Under the pieces are notes generated by a model, which saw nothing but the letters and a program-made list of their open reading frames with translations, ran no database searches and was not told the DNA's origin. DNA of 64,000 bases from Halopseudomonas sp002296055 (GTDB taxonomy: Bacteria; Pseudomonadota; Gammaproteobacteria; Pseudomonadales; Pseudomonadaceae): the NCBI RefSeq assembly GCF_050876985.1, contig NZ_JBPAPP010000001.1. One strand, 5' to 3'. This document shows, piece after piece, positions 56,763 through 64,000 of the stretch (position 1 is its first letter; the number at the start of each line of letters is the position of its first letter). The position numbers and the translations under genes are program-made.

Positions 56763-57649
56763 ATTATTTTTCCGTTGTAACCTAGTCGATCTATTAGTTC
56801 GTTGTGTTTTAGCTCTTTTAAGTCTTCAATTTGGAAATCTTGTGTTTTTGCTGTGTATGAGTTTGAAGTGTCGATTTCTTTGATTGCGAGTTTGAGTTCT
56901 TCGTCTTTAGCTTGAATGTCAAGATAATCGAAAATCTTTTTTAATTCTTTTTCTGGGTCGGCCAGTAGATTCTCATATTTTATTTTTATATGCTCTATCT
57001 TTTCTAACGATCTAAGGGCTCGCTTGTTGTATTCTGTCCATAAATCGAGGCCGTGACGTAGGCTGGTACATGCGACAGATTCTAGTGGGTGGCTTCTGTT
57101 GTCTCTGAATATGTCTTTAATTTTTGTCTTAAGTTTTACTCCGCCCAGCCAAGACTCTGTAGATAAGCTCAGGTCGGATCTTTTTTTTAGGCTTTTTGCA
57201 ACATCTAATGGGTTTCTATATATGAATATCACCTTGGCCTCTGGGAATATATTGGCCCAGTTTGATATAAATAGGCAGTTTCTCGGGTCTTTCCATCCCC
57301 AGAATTTTTGTGCACCACCTTTCGATATGTAATTCTTTATTTTTCTTTTTTGAGAGTAGGCTAAGAATTTTTTCTGTAATTGCTCTGCAGCGATCTTGTG
57401 CTCGTCTATATATTTTAATAGTTCGACGTTGTCCCAGGCGCCGCCTGTGTTTCTCAGCGTTTCTTCGTGAAATTTTAAGAACTCGTATGCTTCCTTGTTT
57501 ATTCCGTATTTGTTTCCAAAAAAACCGCCTAGCTTTTCAAAGATATCCACAAGCATTGTGGTGCCTGATCTATGCATACCTACTATAATTATTGGCGCTA
57601 GATTTTTTTCTCTTTTTTCTAGTAAGCCTGTTTTGCTGGTGTCGTTCAT
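56759..57649 (-). CDS. PAPS-dependent sulfotransferase 2
   Basis: The 296-aa protein has the 5'-phosphosulfate loop IVGMHRSGTTML near residues 22-33, and FIYRNPLDVAKSL near residues 142-154 for 3'-phosphate binding. This is the Sulfotransfer_3-like pattern, distinct from its neighbour. Its ATG at 57649 overlaps the cysN stop (ATGA), so it is coupled to PAPS synthesis. A frame extension to 57682 lies within cysN and is not needed. Two dissimilar sulfotransferases suggest sulfation at two positions or on two sugars. Confidence 0.9.
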   Translation of the reverse strand: MNDTSKTGLLEKREKNLAPIIIVGMHRSGTTMLVDIFEKLGGFFGNKYGINKEAYEFLKFHEETLRNTGGAWDNVELLKYIDEHKIAAEQLQKKFLAYSQKRKIKNYISKGGAQKFWGWKDPRNCLFISNWANIFPEAKVIFIYRNPLDVAKSLKKRSDLSLSTESWLGGVKLKTKIKDIFRDNRSHPLESVACTSLRHGLDLWTEYNKRALRSLEKIEHIKIKYENLLADPEKELKKIFDYLDIQAKDEELKLAIKEIDTSNSYTAKTQDFQIEDLKELKHNELIDRLGYNGKII

Positions 57650-59070
57650 GTAGGCTCTCGCTTCAACTCCATGCATCCCCATTCGGGGTAGTGTTTAACA
57701 ATGTATTTATTTAGTTCTAGTTCTGCGGTGCTGTATTTTTTTTGATCTTTTTTGTGTTTTTTTTGGTTGATTTTTTTGATCATCCCCGCGCCAACAGTTA
57801 CATTGCTCAACCTGTCGATAACAGCAAAGGCGCCTGTATGTGGCAGTTCACTATAACTATCAAAAGTTACATCCTCCGTCAGCTCAACATCCACCACTGC
57901 AATGGAGTTCAATTCTAGGCTTGATGAGCCTTGTTTTTGCTCAAGTGTGTTGACGTCTATTTCATGATGGATGGCAGTAAAGTAGCCGGTAGTACTTTTG
58001 GTGCCCAGTTTGATGCCATATTCCTTGCCGGTGATCAGCGGTTTTTCACCCATCCAGACAATATGTGCACTGAACTGTTGGCCAATAGTGGGTTGGTTGT
58101 CCGGGTGCACCAAGGTGTCGCCGCGGGATACATCAATTTCATCTTCCAGCGTCACGGTGATGGCGTCGCCGGGGAAGGCGTTAATCTGCTCACCTTCATA
58201 GGTAATAATGCTTTTGACCTTGCTGGTCTTGCCGGAGGGCAGGGCCATGACGCTGTCGCCCTGACGCAATACGCCGCTGGCCAGGGTGCCGCAAAAACCG
58301 CGGAAGTCCAAGTTGGGGCGGTTGACGTATTGCACCGGGAAGCGCATGTCGGTCAGGTTCTGGTCTTCGGTCAGTTCTACACTTTCGAGCAGCTCCATCA
58401 GCGTCTGGCCTTCGTACCAAGGCATGTTGGTACTGCGGTTAACTACGTTGTCGCCATTGAGGGCTGATACCGGCACAAAGCTGACGTTGTGCAGGTTGAG
58501 CTTGTCTGCCAGTTGCTGGTAGTCGAAGCGGATGTTGTCAAACACTTCCCGCGAGAAGTCCATCAGGTCCATCTTGTTGATGGCGACCACGATATGTTTG
58601 ATGCCGAGCAGGGAGGCGATAAAGCTGTGGCGGCGGGTTTGTGTTTGCACGCCGCGTCTTGCGTCGATAAGGATGATTGCCAGGTCGCAGGTTGAGGCAC
58701 CTGTGGCCATATTGCGGGTGTACTGCTCGTGGCCGGGGCAGTCTGCGATGATGAACTTGCGCTTTTCGGTAGAAAAGTAGCGGTAGGCCACGTCGATGGT
58801 AATGCCTTGCTCGCGCTCGGACTGTAAACCGTCAACTAGCAGCGCAAGGTCGAGTGCTTCGCCTGCGTTGCCAACGCGCTCGTTATCCTTTTGCAGGCTG
58901 GCAAGGTGATCTTCGTAGATCAGGTTGGTGTCGAACAGCAGGCGGCCAATCAGTGTGGACTTGCCATCATCTACGTTGCCACAGGTGAGAAAGCGCAGCA
59001 GGTCCTTGTTTTCGTGCTGGTGCAGGTATGCCTCGATGTCGGAGGCTATCAGGTCACTGGAGTGGGACAT
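57646..59070 (-). CDS. cysN: Sulfate adenylyltransferase subunit 1 (GTPase)
   Basis: CysN is the GTPase that drives ATP sulfurylase. The 474-aa protein has GNVDDGKSTLIGRLLFD (G1), DCPGHEQYTRNM (G3) and NKMDLMDFS (G4), then two beta-barrel domains. It has no C-terminal APS-kinase domain, unlike the CysNC fusion common in Pseudomonas. Near the C-terminus a Lys-rich stretch (KKINQKKHKKDQKK) precedes the conserved ELELN...HYPEWG end. It is preceded by a 144-base gap after cysD and coupled to sulfotransferase 2. Confidence 0.95.
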   Translation of the reverse strand: MSHSSDLIASDIEAYLHQHENKDLLRFLTCGNVDDGKSTLIGRLLFDTNLIYEDHLASLQKDNERVGNAGEALDLALLVDGLQSEREQGITIDVAYRYFSTEKRKFIIADCPGHEQYTRNMATGASTCDLAIILIDARRGVQTQTRRHSFIASLLGIKHIVVAINKMDLMDFSREVFDNIRFDYQQLADKLNLHNVSFVPVSALNGDNVVNRSTNMPWYEGQTLMELLESVELTEDQNLTDMRFPVQYVNRPNLDFRGFCGTLASGVLRQGDSVMALPSGKTSKVKSIITYEGEQINAFPGDAITVTLEDEIDVSRGDTLVHPDNQPTIGQQFSAHIVWMGEKPLITGKEYGIKLGTKSTTGYFTAIHHEIDVNTLEQKQGSSSLELNSIAVVDVELTEDVTFDSYSELPHTGAFAVIDRLSNVTVGAGMIKKINQKKHKKDQKKYSTAELELNKYIVKHYPEWGCMELKREPT

Positions 59071-59214
59071 GGTTGATCCTTATGATTCTGTCAGAGCCTT
59101 AGTTGTATATAGGCGCTGGGCTCCCGCTTTCCCGGAAGCTTTATCTAATTGGGGAATTGGCTTGCGTCGGAAGAGAAACGGGTTCGTACTTGGTATTGAC
59201 GCTGCGAGAGCTGC

Positions 59215-60129
59215 TTAGAAATAGCCTTGGCGTTTCTTTTCTTCCATCGATCCGGCGCTGTCATGGTCGATCACGCGGCCTTGGCGTTCTGAGGTCCGGG
59301 TCAGCAGCATTTCCTGAATGATTTCCGGCAGAGTTGCGGCGGTGGATTCTACTGCGCCTGTCAGTGGGTAGCAGCCGAGGGTGCGGAAGCGCACAGACTT
59401 CATTTCTACCTGCTCATCCGGGCCGATGGGCATGCGCTCATCATCTACCATGATCAGGGTGCCATCGCGCTCGACCACCGGGCGTTCCTTGGATAGGTAC
59501 AAGGGTACAATGTCTATGTTCTCTTTGTAGATGTACTGCCAAATATCCAGTTCAGTCCAGTTTGAGAGGGGAAAAACGCGGATCGATTCGCCCTTGTTAA
59601 CCTTGCCGTTATATATGTTCCACAGTTCTGGACGTTGGTTTTTTGGGTCCCAGCGGTGGTATTTGTCGCGGAATGAGTAGACGCGTTCCTTGGCTCGGGA
59701 TTTTTCTTCGTCACGGCGGGCGCCCCCAAAGGCGGCATCAAAGCCGTACTTGGTCAATGCCTGTTTCAGCGCTTCGGTCTTCATGACATCAGTGTGTTTT
59801 GCACTGCCGTGGGTGAAGGGGCCGATGCCTTGTTCAACGCCGTCTTGGTTGGTATGCACCAGCAGTTTTAGACCTAGTTTCTCCGCCATCTTGTCGCGGA
59901 AGCTGATCATCTCCTTGAACTTCCAGGTGGTGTCCACATGGAGTAGCGGGAAGGGGGGCTTGCCGGGGGCAAAGGCCTTCATGGCCAGGTGCAGCATCAC
60001 CGCGCTGTCCTTGCCAATTGAATAGAGCATCACCGGGTTGTCGAATTCGGCAGCCACCTCACGGATGATGTGGATGGATTCTGCCTCCAGTTGTTTGAGG
60101 TGGGTACGTCTTGGTGCGCTTAGGGTCAT
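59215..60129 (-). CDS. cysD: Sulfate adenylyltransferase subunit 2
   Basis: CysD makes APS from ATP and sulfate as partner of CysN. The 304-aa PP-loop protein has MLYSIGKDSAVMLHL, FGGARRDEEKSRAKER and VFPLSNWTELDIWQYI. ATG 60129 gives the family start (TLKxLEAESIHIIRE-like); a longer frame to 60243 overlaps the DHH gene. No cysH or sulfite reductase genes are near, so the APS is likely to go to CysC. Confidence 0.95.
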   Translation of the reverse strand: MTLSAPRRTHLKQLEAESIHIIREVAAEFDNPVMLYSIGKDSAVMLHLAMKAFAPGKPPFPLLHVDTTWKFKEMISFRDKMAEKLGLKLLVHTNQDGVEQGIGPFTHGSAKHTDVMKTEALKQALTKYGFDAAFGGARRDEEKSRAKERVYSFRDKYHRWDPKNQRPELWNIYNGKVNKGESIRVFPLSNWTELDIWQYIYKENIDIVPLYLSKERPVVERDGTLIMVDDERMPIGPDEQVEMKSVRFRTLGCYPLTGAVESTAATLPEIIQEMLLTRTSERQGRVIDHDSAGSMEEKKRQGYF

Positions 60130-60151
60130 GGTGCGTCCTTGAGTTGCATGT

Positions 60152-61114
60152 TCATTGCCAGTGGGCATCCAGCGCTTGCACAAAGTGGTCAAGCTGGTCC
60201 TTCGGTAGGGCGTTGATGCCGGCGGCGGCCTTGCGCCCGCCACCTGTAGGAAATTGTCTGGCCAACTCGTCGGCGCCGCTGCGATTGTTCAGCGGGGCAC
60301 GGATGCTGATCACCCAGTTGGCCGGGTCGGCCTCGGTGATGACGGCGCAGGCCTGATCCGGGTTGCGATTGGCCAGCTCGTTGCCGAGCACACCGCTGAC
60401 CCGGCGTGACCAGGGTTGATCCGGCAATACTATGGCAATTGCTGAGCGGCTTTGGTGTACGGGGCTGCATTGCAGGCCACGTTGCATGTCCTCGCTGTAG
60501 CCCTCGCTCAGTTGCTGCCAGGCCAGGGGCCGCTCCTCCAGCAGTTGCAGCGGGTCTGGGTAGGGCAATAGAGCGCGGAACAGCTCGGCCGGATGAAAGT
60601 GCAGGTCGTCAAGCTGGCTGCCATAACCGTTGTAGTTGATACAGATACCCAGTTGCTGCAGGCCAAGAGTTTGGGCTTCGCTAAGCCCTGCGGCGTGTGC
60701 AAGTGATTCGGCCACGGCGTTCAGGTTGTCGCCAAAGGCGGCAGCGATCGCCCAGTTGTGAAAGCGATGCCCCAGATGCTGGTCTATGAGCAGACTGGTG
60801 CAAATAGTTGGCTGGGTATCAATCAGTGCTTGAAAGGCTGGGTGCTCCGGCAGGGAGTCACCTGGATGGTGGTGATCGCAGTAGAAAATCTTACTGCCGC
60901 CAGCAATCAGCTTGTCGACTGCTTCCCGGTTCTTTTCCAGGCTGATATCCAGCGCAGTAATGTTTAGTGGCTGGTCAAGCGGTAGTTGGCGTAGCAGAGC
61001 TATATCACGCTTTACACCGGTGATCAGCTCGCTGTCTCGTGGTTCCGCCAGGCGCAGCTGTAGCAGAGCACATATGCCATCGGCATCGCCGTTGAATACG
61101 TCATAGGCGCGCAT
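60152..61114 (-). CDS. DHH-family phosphoesterase
   Basis: The 320-aa protein has DHH-superfamily motifs: FNGDADGICALLQL (Asp10, Asp12), ALDIS, CDHHHPGD and FGDNLN, and a C-terminal DHHA1-like end GGGRKAAAGIN. DHH/DHHA1 proteins of the NrnA type degrade nanoRNA and 3'-phosphoadenosine-5'-phosphate. Its start overlaps the cysC stop (TGATG) and it precedes cysD, so removal of PAP produced by the sulfotransferases is an attractive but unproven role. Confidence 0.85.
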   Translation of the reverse strand: MRAYDVFNGDADGICALLQLRLAEPRDSELITGVKRDIALLRQLPLDQPLNITALDISLEKNREAVDKLIAGGSKIFYCDHHHPGDSLPEHPAFQALIDTQPTICTSLLIDQHLGHRFHNWAIAAAFGDNLNAVAESLAHAAGLSEAQTLGLQQLGICINYNGYGSQLDDLHFHPAELFRALLPYPDPLQLLEERPLAWQQLSEGYSEDMQRGLQCSPVHQSRSAIAIVLPDQPWSRRVSGVLGNELANRNPDQACAVITEADPANWVISIRAPLNNRSGADELARQFPTGGGRKAAAGINALPKDQLDHFVQALDAHWQ

Positions 61115-61728
61115 CAGGTCTCCTTGAGAATATTGTGAGCCTTCAGATAGTCGATAATCTGCTGTACTGAGGCTTCCAGGCTCTGGGATGAGGTGTCTAT
61201 GGCTATTTCAGGGGCTTGCGGCACCTCGTAGTCGGAGTCAATACCTGTGAAGTTCCGGATTTCGCCGGCGCGTGCTTTTTTATACAGGCCTTTGGGGTCG
61301 CGTTGTTCGCAGGCGCTGAGCGGGGTGGCGACGTGTACTTCGATGAATTCGCCCGGCTTGACCAGCTCGCGCACCATGCGACGCTCTGTCCGGAAGGGGG
61401 AGATAAAGGCAGCAAGGACCAGTAGGCCGGAGTCGACAAAGAGTGCAGATAGCTCACCAATACGGCGAATATTTTCCTGGCGGTCGCCATCGCTGAAGCC
61501 CAAGTCCTTGTTTAGGCCATGGCGCACGTTGTCGCCATCCAGCAGGTAGGTGTGGTGGTTGAGCTCAAATAGCCGTTGCTCAACGGCGTTGGCTAGGGTG
61601 GATTTGCCGGAACCGCTGAGTCCGGTAAACCAGAGGATGCAGGGTTGCTGGCGCTTTTGTTCCGAACGCTGCGTCTTGCTGATCCTGTACTGATGCCAGA
61701 CGACATCCTTGTTCGGGTTGCTAGTCAT
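61114..61728 (-). CDS. cysC: Adenylylsulfate (APS) kinase
   Basis: CysC phosphorylates APS to PAPS, the sulfate donor of sulfotransferases. The 204-aa protein has the P-loop GLSGSGKST, LLDGDNVRHGLNKDLGF and FISPFRTERR. It is a stand-alone enzyme, not fused to CysN. It lies 12 bases after wzc and overlaps the DHH gene, so PAPS formation is transcribed together with the capsule kinase. Confidence 0.96.
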   Translation of the reverse strand: MTSNPNKDVVWHQYRISKTQRSEQKRQQPCILWFTGLSGSGKSTLANAVEQRLFELNHHTYLLDGDNVRHGLNKDLGFSDGDRQENIRRIGELSALFVDSGLLVLAAFISPFRTERRMVRELVKPGEFIEVHVATPLSACEQRDPKGLYKKARAGEIRNFTGIDSDYEVPQAPEIAIDTSSQSLEASVQQIIDYLKAHNILKET

Positions 61729-61740
61729 TAGGCTGATCCT

Positions 61741-63969
61741 TTATCGCTTATCTGACGTGTACTCGTAGTTGTAATAGCCATAGTTGCCATAGCCATATGC
61801 CGAAGCCTTTTTCTCTACCGCGTTGAAAATGGCCCCTTTGAGCTGGATATCGTTTTGCGCAAAGCGGCGCATGGCAATTTCGATTTCTCGCGCTGCGTTT
61901 ACCGCAAAGCGAGTAACAATCAGGCTCATACCAACTTGGCGCCCGACAATCGCGGCGTCTGTAACGGCCAGAATTGGCGGGGTATCTACTATGACGATGT
62001 CATATTCGTCTTTGACATTGTCCAGGAAGCTGGTGAAGTTTGCGTGCATCAGCAGCTCAGAAGGGTTCGGTGGGATTTGCCCTCTGGGTACAACGTGAAG
62101 CCCGTCCACCTCTGTCTTGTATATGGCATCGTTGCTGGTTATACGGGTTGCGAGGAGTTCTGAAAGCCCGTTTTCAGCCGGGAGTTTGAATAGTTTGTTC
62201 AAGTAGCCTTTGCGCATATCTGCATCAATCAGCAGTACGCGTTGCCCCGCCTGCGCCATGATGGCACCAAGGTTTGCTGAGACGAATGACTTACCAACGC
62301 CGGGGCTGGGGCCGGAAATCATCAGGATGTTGTTTTTTGCTTCCAGCCGGGCGAAGTGCAGACTAGTGCGTAAGCTGCGGAGGGCTTCGATGGCAAGATC
62401 TGCCGGGTTGGTGACGGCTAGTAGGCCTGAGGGTGCTTGCGCTGCGGAGCGGCGGCTTTTTACTCCACCTTCGACCACTTCCTGATCTCGGCTAAAGGGG
62501 ATGGTGGCATAGACGGGCAGGCCCAGTTGCTCAATGATTTCTGGATCTTCCACCCCACGGTTCAGCGCTTTACGCAGTAGTACAAGGGCCACGCCGGCAA
62601 AACCGCCTAGCAGCGTGGCGATTATCGCGATCAACGCCTTTTTGGGTTGGACTGGTTCTTCTACGTTGACGTCTGCGGTGTCGATAACGCGTACATTGCC
62701 AACAGTGCCTGCGCGCAGCACGTCCAGCTCTTGGGTGCTGTTAAGCATGGCGGTATACACCTCGGTGGTGACGGCGACGTCACGAGTGAGGCGCAGCAGC
62801 TCCTGCTGGGTTGCCGGTAGTGATTCAACTTTACTGGTCAGCTCTGCCTTTTGGCGCTTGAGCTGCTCCATTTGGTCCAGAAGAGCTTGATAGGACGGGT
62901 GCTGCCGAGTGAAGCGGCGCTCCATTTCCGCCCGTTTGAGGTTTTGCTCGGAGATCAGGGTGTCCAGTTCGACAATCTGGTCCAGAATGGCTTGGGTTTC
63001 GATGGTGATGTCGACAGATTTGGTGCTGGTTTGATATTCGTTGAGTGCCTGCTCGTAGCGCTCTAGCTCCTTGCGCACTTGCGGCAGCTGCTCCTTCAGA
63101 AACTCGAGGCTTTGCGCGGCCTCGGCAGAGTTGCGCTCTACGTTTTGGCGCACATATAAACGGCTAACTTCATCCAGAATGCTAATGGCGTATTCTGGAT
63201 TTTCGTGCTGCATGCTCAGGCTAATGATGCCCGAGTCTTTGCCGCGCTCCGCTGCGCCCAGTTGGTCCTGATAATCAAGGATGGTGTTGAGCCTGCGTTG
63301 CTTTGTAACGGCAAAGCGAGTGTTAGGGCGTGCAGCGAGTGTTTTGACTTGCATGGTGAAGCCGTTGTTACTGGCTTGTGTGCCAACTTCGCCTTGCAGC
63401 AAGGCTTCGCCGTCGTCGTTGTACAGCGTGTAACTGCTATTTTCGCCGGCAACCAACTCAAGTCGCTCACTCAGGTAGCTGTTTGGTACTTCAAGCTGGA
63501 AAATATCGACGCTTTCGCCGCCCCAGGCATAACTGTCGAAGCCAAGCAGTGGCGAGGCTACTTCACCGCTGGTTTCCGGAATAAAACGGCGGGCCATCCA
63601 ACGACCGATTACTGGGAAGTAGTTTGGCTCTACGATAATGTCGAGTTTTAAATTCTCTACAGCCTGCCCGATTACCGCACGAGACTTCAGCAACTCAATT
63701 TCGGTAACCGCCTCAGGAGTGCTGCCCAGCATATCGGACAGTTCGCCAAGCCCTGAGAGAGTATTGCCTGATTTCTCTTCAATCTGAATCAGCGCATTTG
63801 CCTGATAAATCGGCGTCGCCAACAACGCATAAGCAACACCGATTATCGCGAAGCATACGGTAAACCCAATGATTACCCACTTGCCGTCTATTAACGCGCC
63901 GAGTAGGGCCAGCAGATCGATCTCGTCGCTGTCGTGTTGTGCTGCACTAGTGGGGGTGTTGTTCTGCAT
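61741..63969 (-). CDS. wzc: Wzc-type tyrosine autokinase / chain-length regulator
   Basis: This 742-aa inner-membrane protein couples polymerisation and export with Wza. A Wzz domain is bounded by transmembrane helices near residues 30-50 and 450-470 with long coiled coils between them. The cytoplasmic BY-kinase domain has Walker A GPSPGVGKS (Lys560), Walker A' LLIDADMRKG and Walker B VIVDTPP. The C-terminal tail carries seven tyrosines between residues 725 and 737 for autophosphorylation. A cognate phosphatase (Wzb/Etp) is not in the window and may lie beyond the right edge. It is the first visible gene of the sulfated-polysaccharide operon. Confidence 0.95.
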   Translation of the reverse strand: MQNNTPTSAAQHDSDEIDLLALLGALIDGKWVIIGFTVCFAIIGVAYALLATPIYQANALIQIEEKSGNTLSGLGELSDMLGSTPEAVTEIELLKSRAVIGQAVENLKLDIIVEPNYFPVIGRWMARRFIPETSGEVASPLLGFDSYAWGGESVDIFQLEVPNSYLSERLELVAGENSSYTLYNDDGEALLQGEVGTQASNNGFTMQVKTLAARPNTRFAVTKQRRLNTILDYQDQLGAAERGKDSGIISLSMQHENPEYAISILDEVSRLYVRQNVERNSAEAAQSLEFLKEQLPQVRKELERYEQALNEYQTSTKSVDITIETQAILDQIVELDTLISEQNLKRAEMERRFTRQHPSYQALLDQMEQLKRQKAELTSKVESLPATQQELLRLTRDVAVTTEVYTAMLNSTQELDVLRAGTVGNVRVIDTADVNVEEPVQPKKALIAIIATLLGGFAGVALVLLRKALNRGVEDPEIIEQLGLPVYATIPFSRDQEVVEGGVKSRRSAAQAPSGLLAVTNPADLAIEALRSLRTSLHFARLEAKNNILMISGPSPGVGKSFVSANLGAIMAQAGQRVLLIDADMRKGYLNKLFKLPAENGLSELLATRITSNDAIYKTEVDGLHVVPRGQIPPNPSELLMHANFTSFLDNVKDEYDIVIVDTPPILAVTDAAIVGRQVGMSLIVTRFAVNAAREIEIAMRRFAQNDIQLKGAIFNAVEKKASAYGYGNYGYYNYEYTSDKR

Positions 63970-64000
63970 GTAGTCCCTTCGGAAATCAGGAGTTGGATTC
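63970..64000 (-). other. wzc upstream sequence, cut by window edge
   Basis: Only 31 bases upstream of wzc are visible, with a GAAGGGACT-type Shine-Dalgarno before the ATG on the minus strand. The promoter of the large operon and any RfaH recruitment site lie outside the window. Confidence 0.5.

Overview
The window is a chromosomal segment from a gammaproteobacterium of the Pseudomonas lineage. The evidence is the run gyrA-serC-pheA-hisC-(tyrA-aroA fusion)-cmk-rpsA-ihfB-lapA-lapB-pyrF, the fused prephenate dehydrogenase/EPSP synthase, and the protein sequences themselves. A marine relative such as a Halopseudomonas-type species is my inference, based mainly on the sulfation genes at the right end. 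No rRNA, tRNA, CRISPR array, prophage or intact insertion sequence was seen.

Region 1 (1-14.1 kb, plus strand) is housekeeping: DNA gyrase A, serine and aromatic amino acid synthesis in a tightly packed operon, CMP kinase, ribosomal protein S1, IHF beta, the LapA/LapB lipopolysaccharide-control pair and OMP decarboxylase. Region 2 (14.1-28.1 kb, mixed strands) is a miscellany: an iron-storage pair bfr/bfd with Fur boxes, a CigR-like secreted protein, two MFS transporters, an MFS-PlsC fusion for lysophospholipid salvage, slyD, exported methionine sulfoxide reductases A and B, a serine hydrolase, argF with an ABC ATPase, a monothiol glutaredoxin, cysQ and a RAYT-type transposase-like gene.

Region 3 (28.3-34.95 kb) is an export operon on the minus strand resembling the E. 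coli group-4-capsule/Yjb system: a GfcA/YjbE-like Gly-Ala-Thr protein, Wza, YjbF lipoprotein, GfcC, YjbH and a VanZ-like membrane protein. A divergent RfaH-type antiterminator gene sits beside it. Region 4 (35.0-38.9 kb, plus strand) holds galU, a UDP-glucose dehydrogenase homologue lacking its catalytic cysteine, and pgi.

Region 5 (39.0-64.0 kb, minus strand) is a large polysaccharide locus. Read from the right edge it runs wzc tyrosine kinase, cysC, DHH phosphoesterase, cysD, cysN, two sulfotransferases, GT2, hexapeptide acyltransferase, GT4, Wzy-like polymerase, acyltransferase-3, DUF1972 glycosyltransferase, rmlB-A-C-D, Wzx flippase, SLC13 anion permease, cpsG, wcaJ and galE. Taken together it encodes synthesis, polymerisation and tyrosine-kinase-controlled export of a rhamnose-containing and probably acylated surface polysaccharide. 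It also carries a dedicated route from sulfate to PAPS to sulfotransfer, possibly with removal of the PAP by-product. A self-contained sulfated-capsule/EPS system is the main discovery candidate. Its central part (about 50-57.8 kb) is visibly AT-rich compared with the rest and carries a G9 tract at the start of a glycosyltransferase gene.
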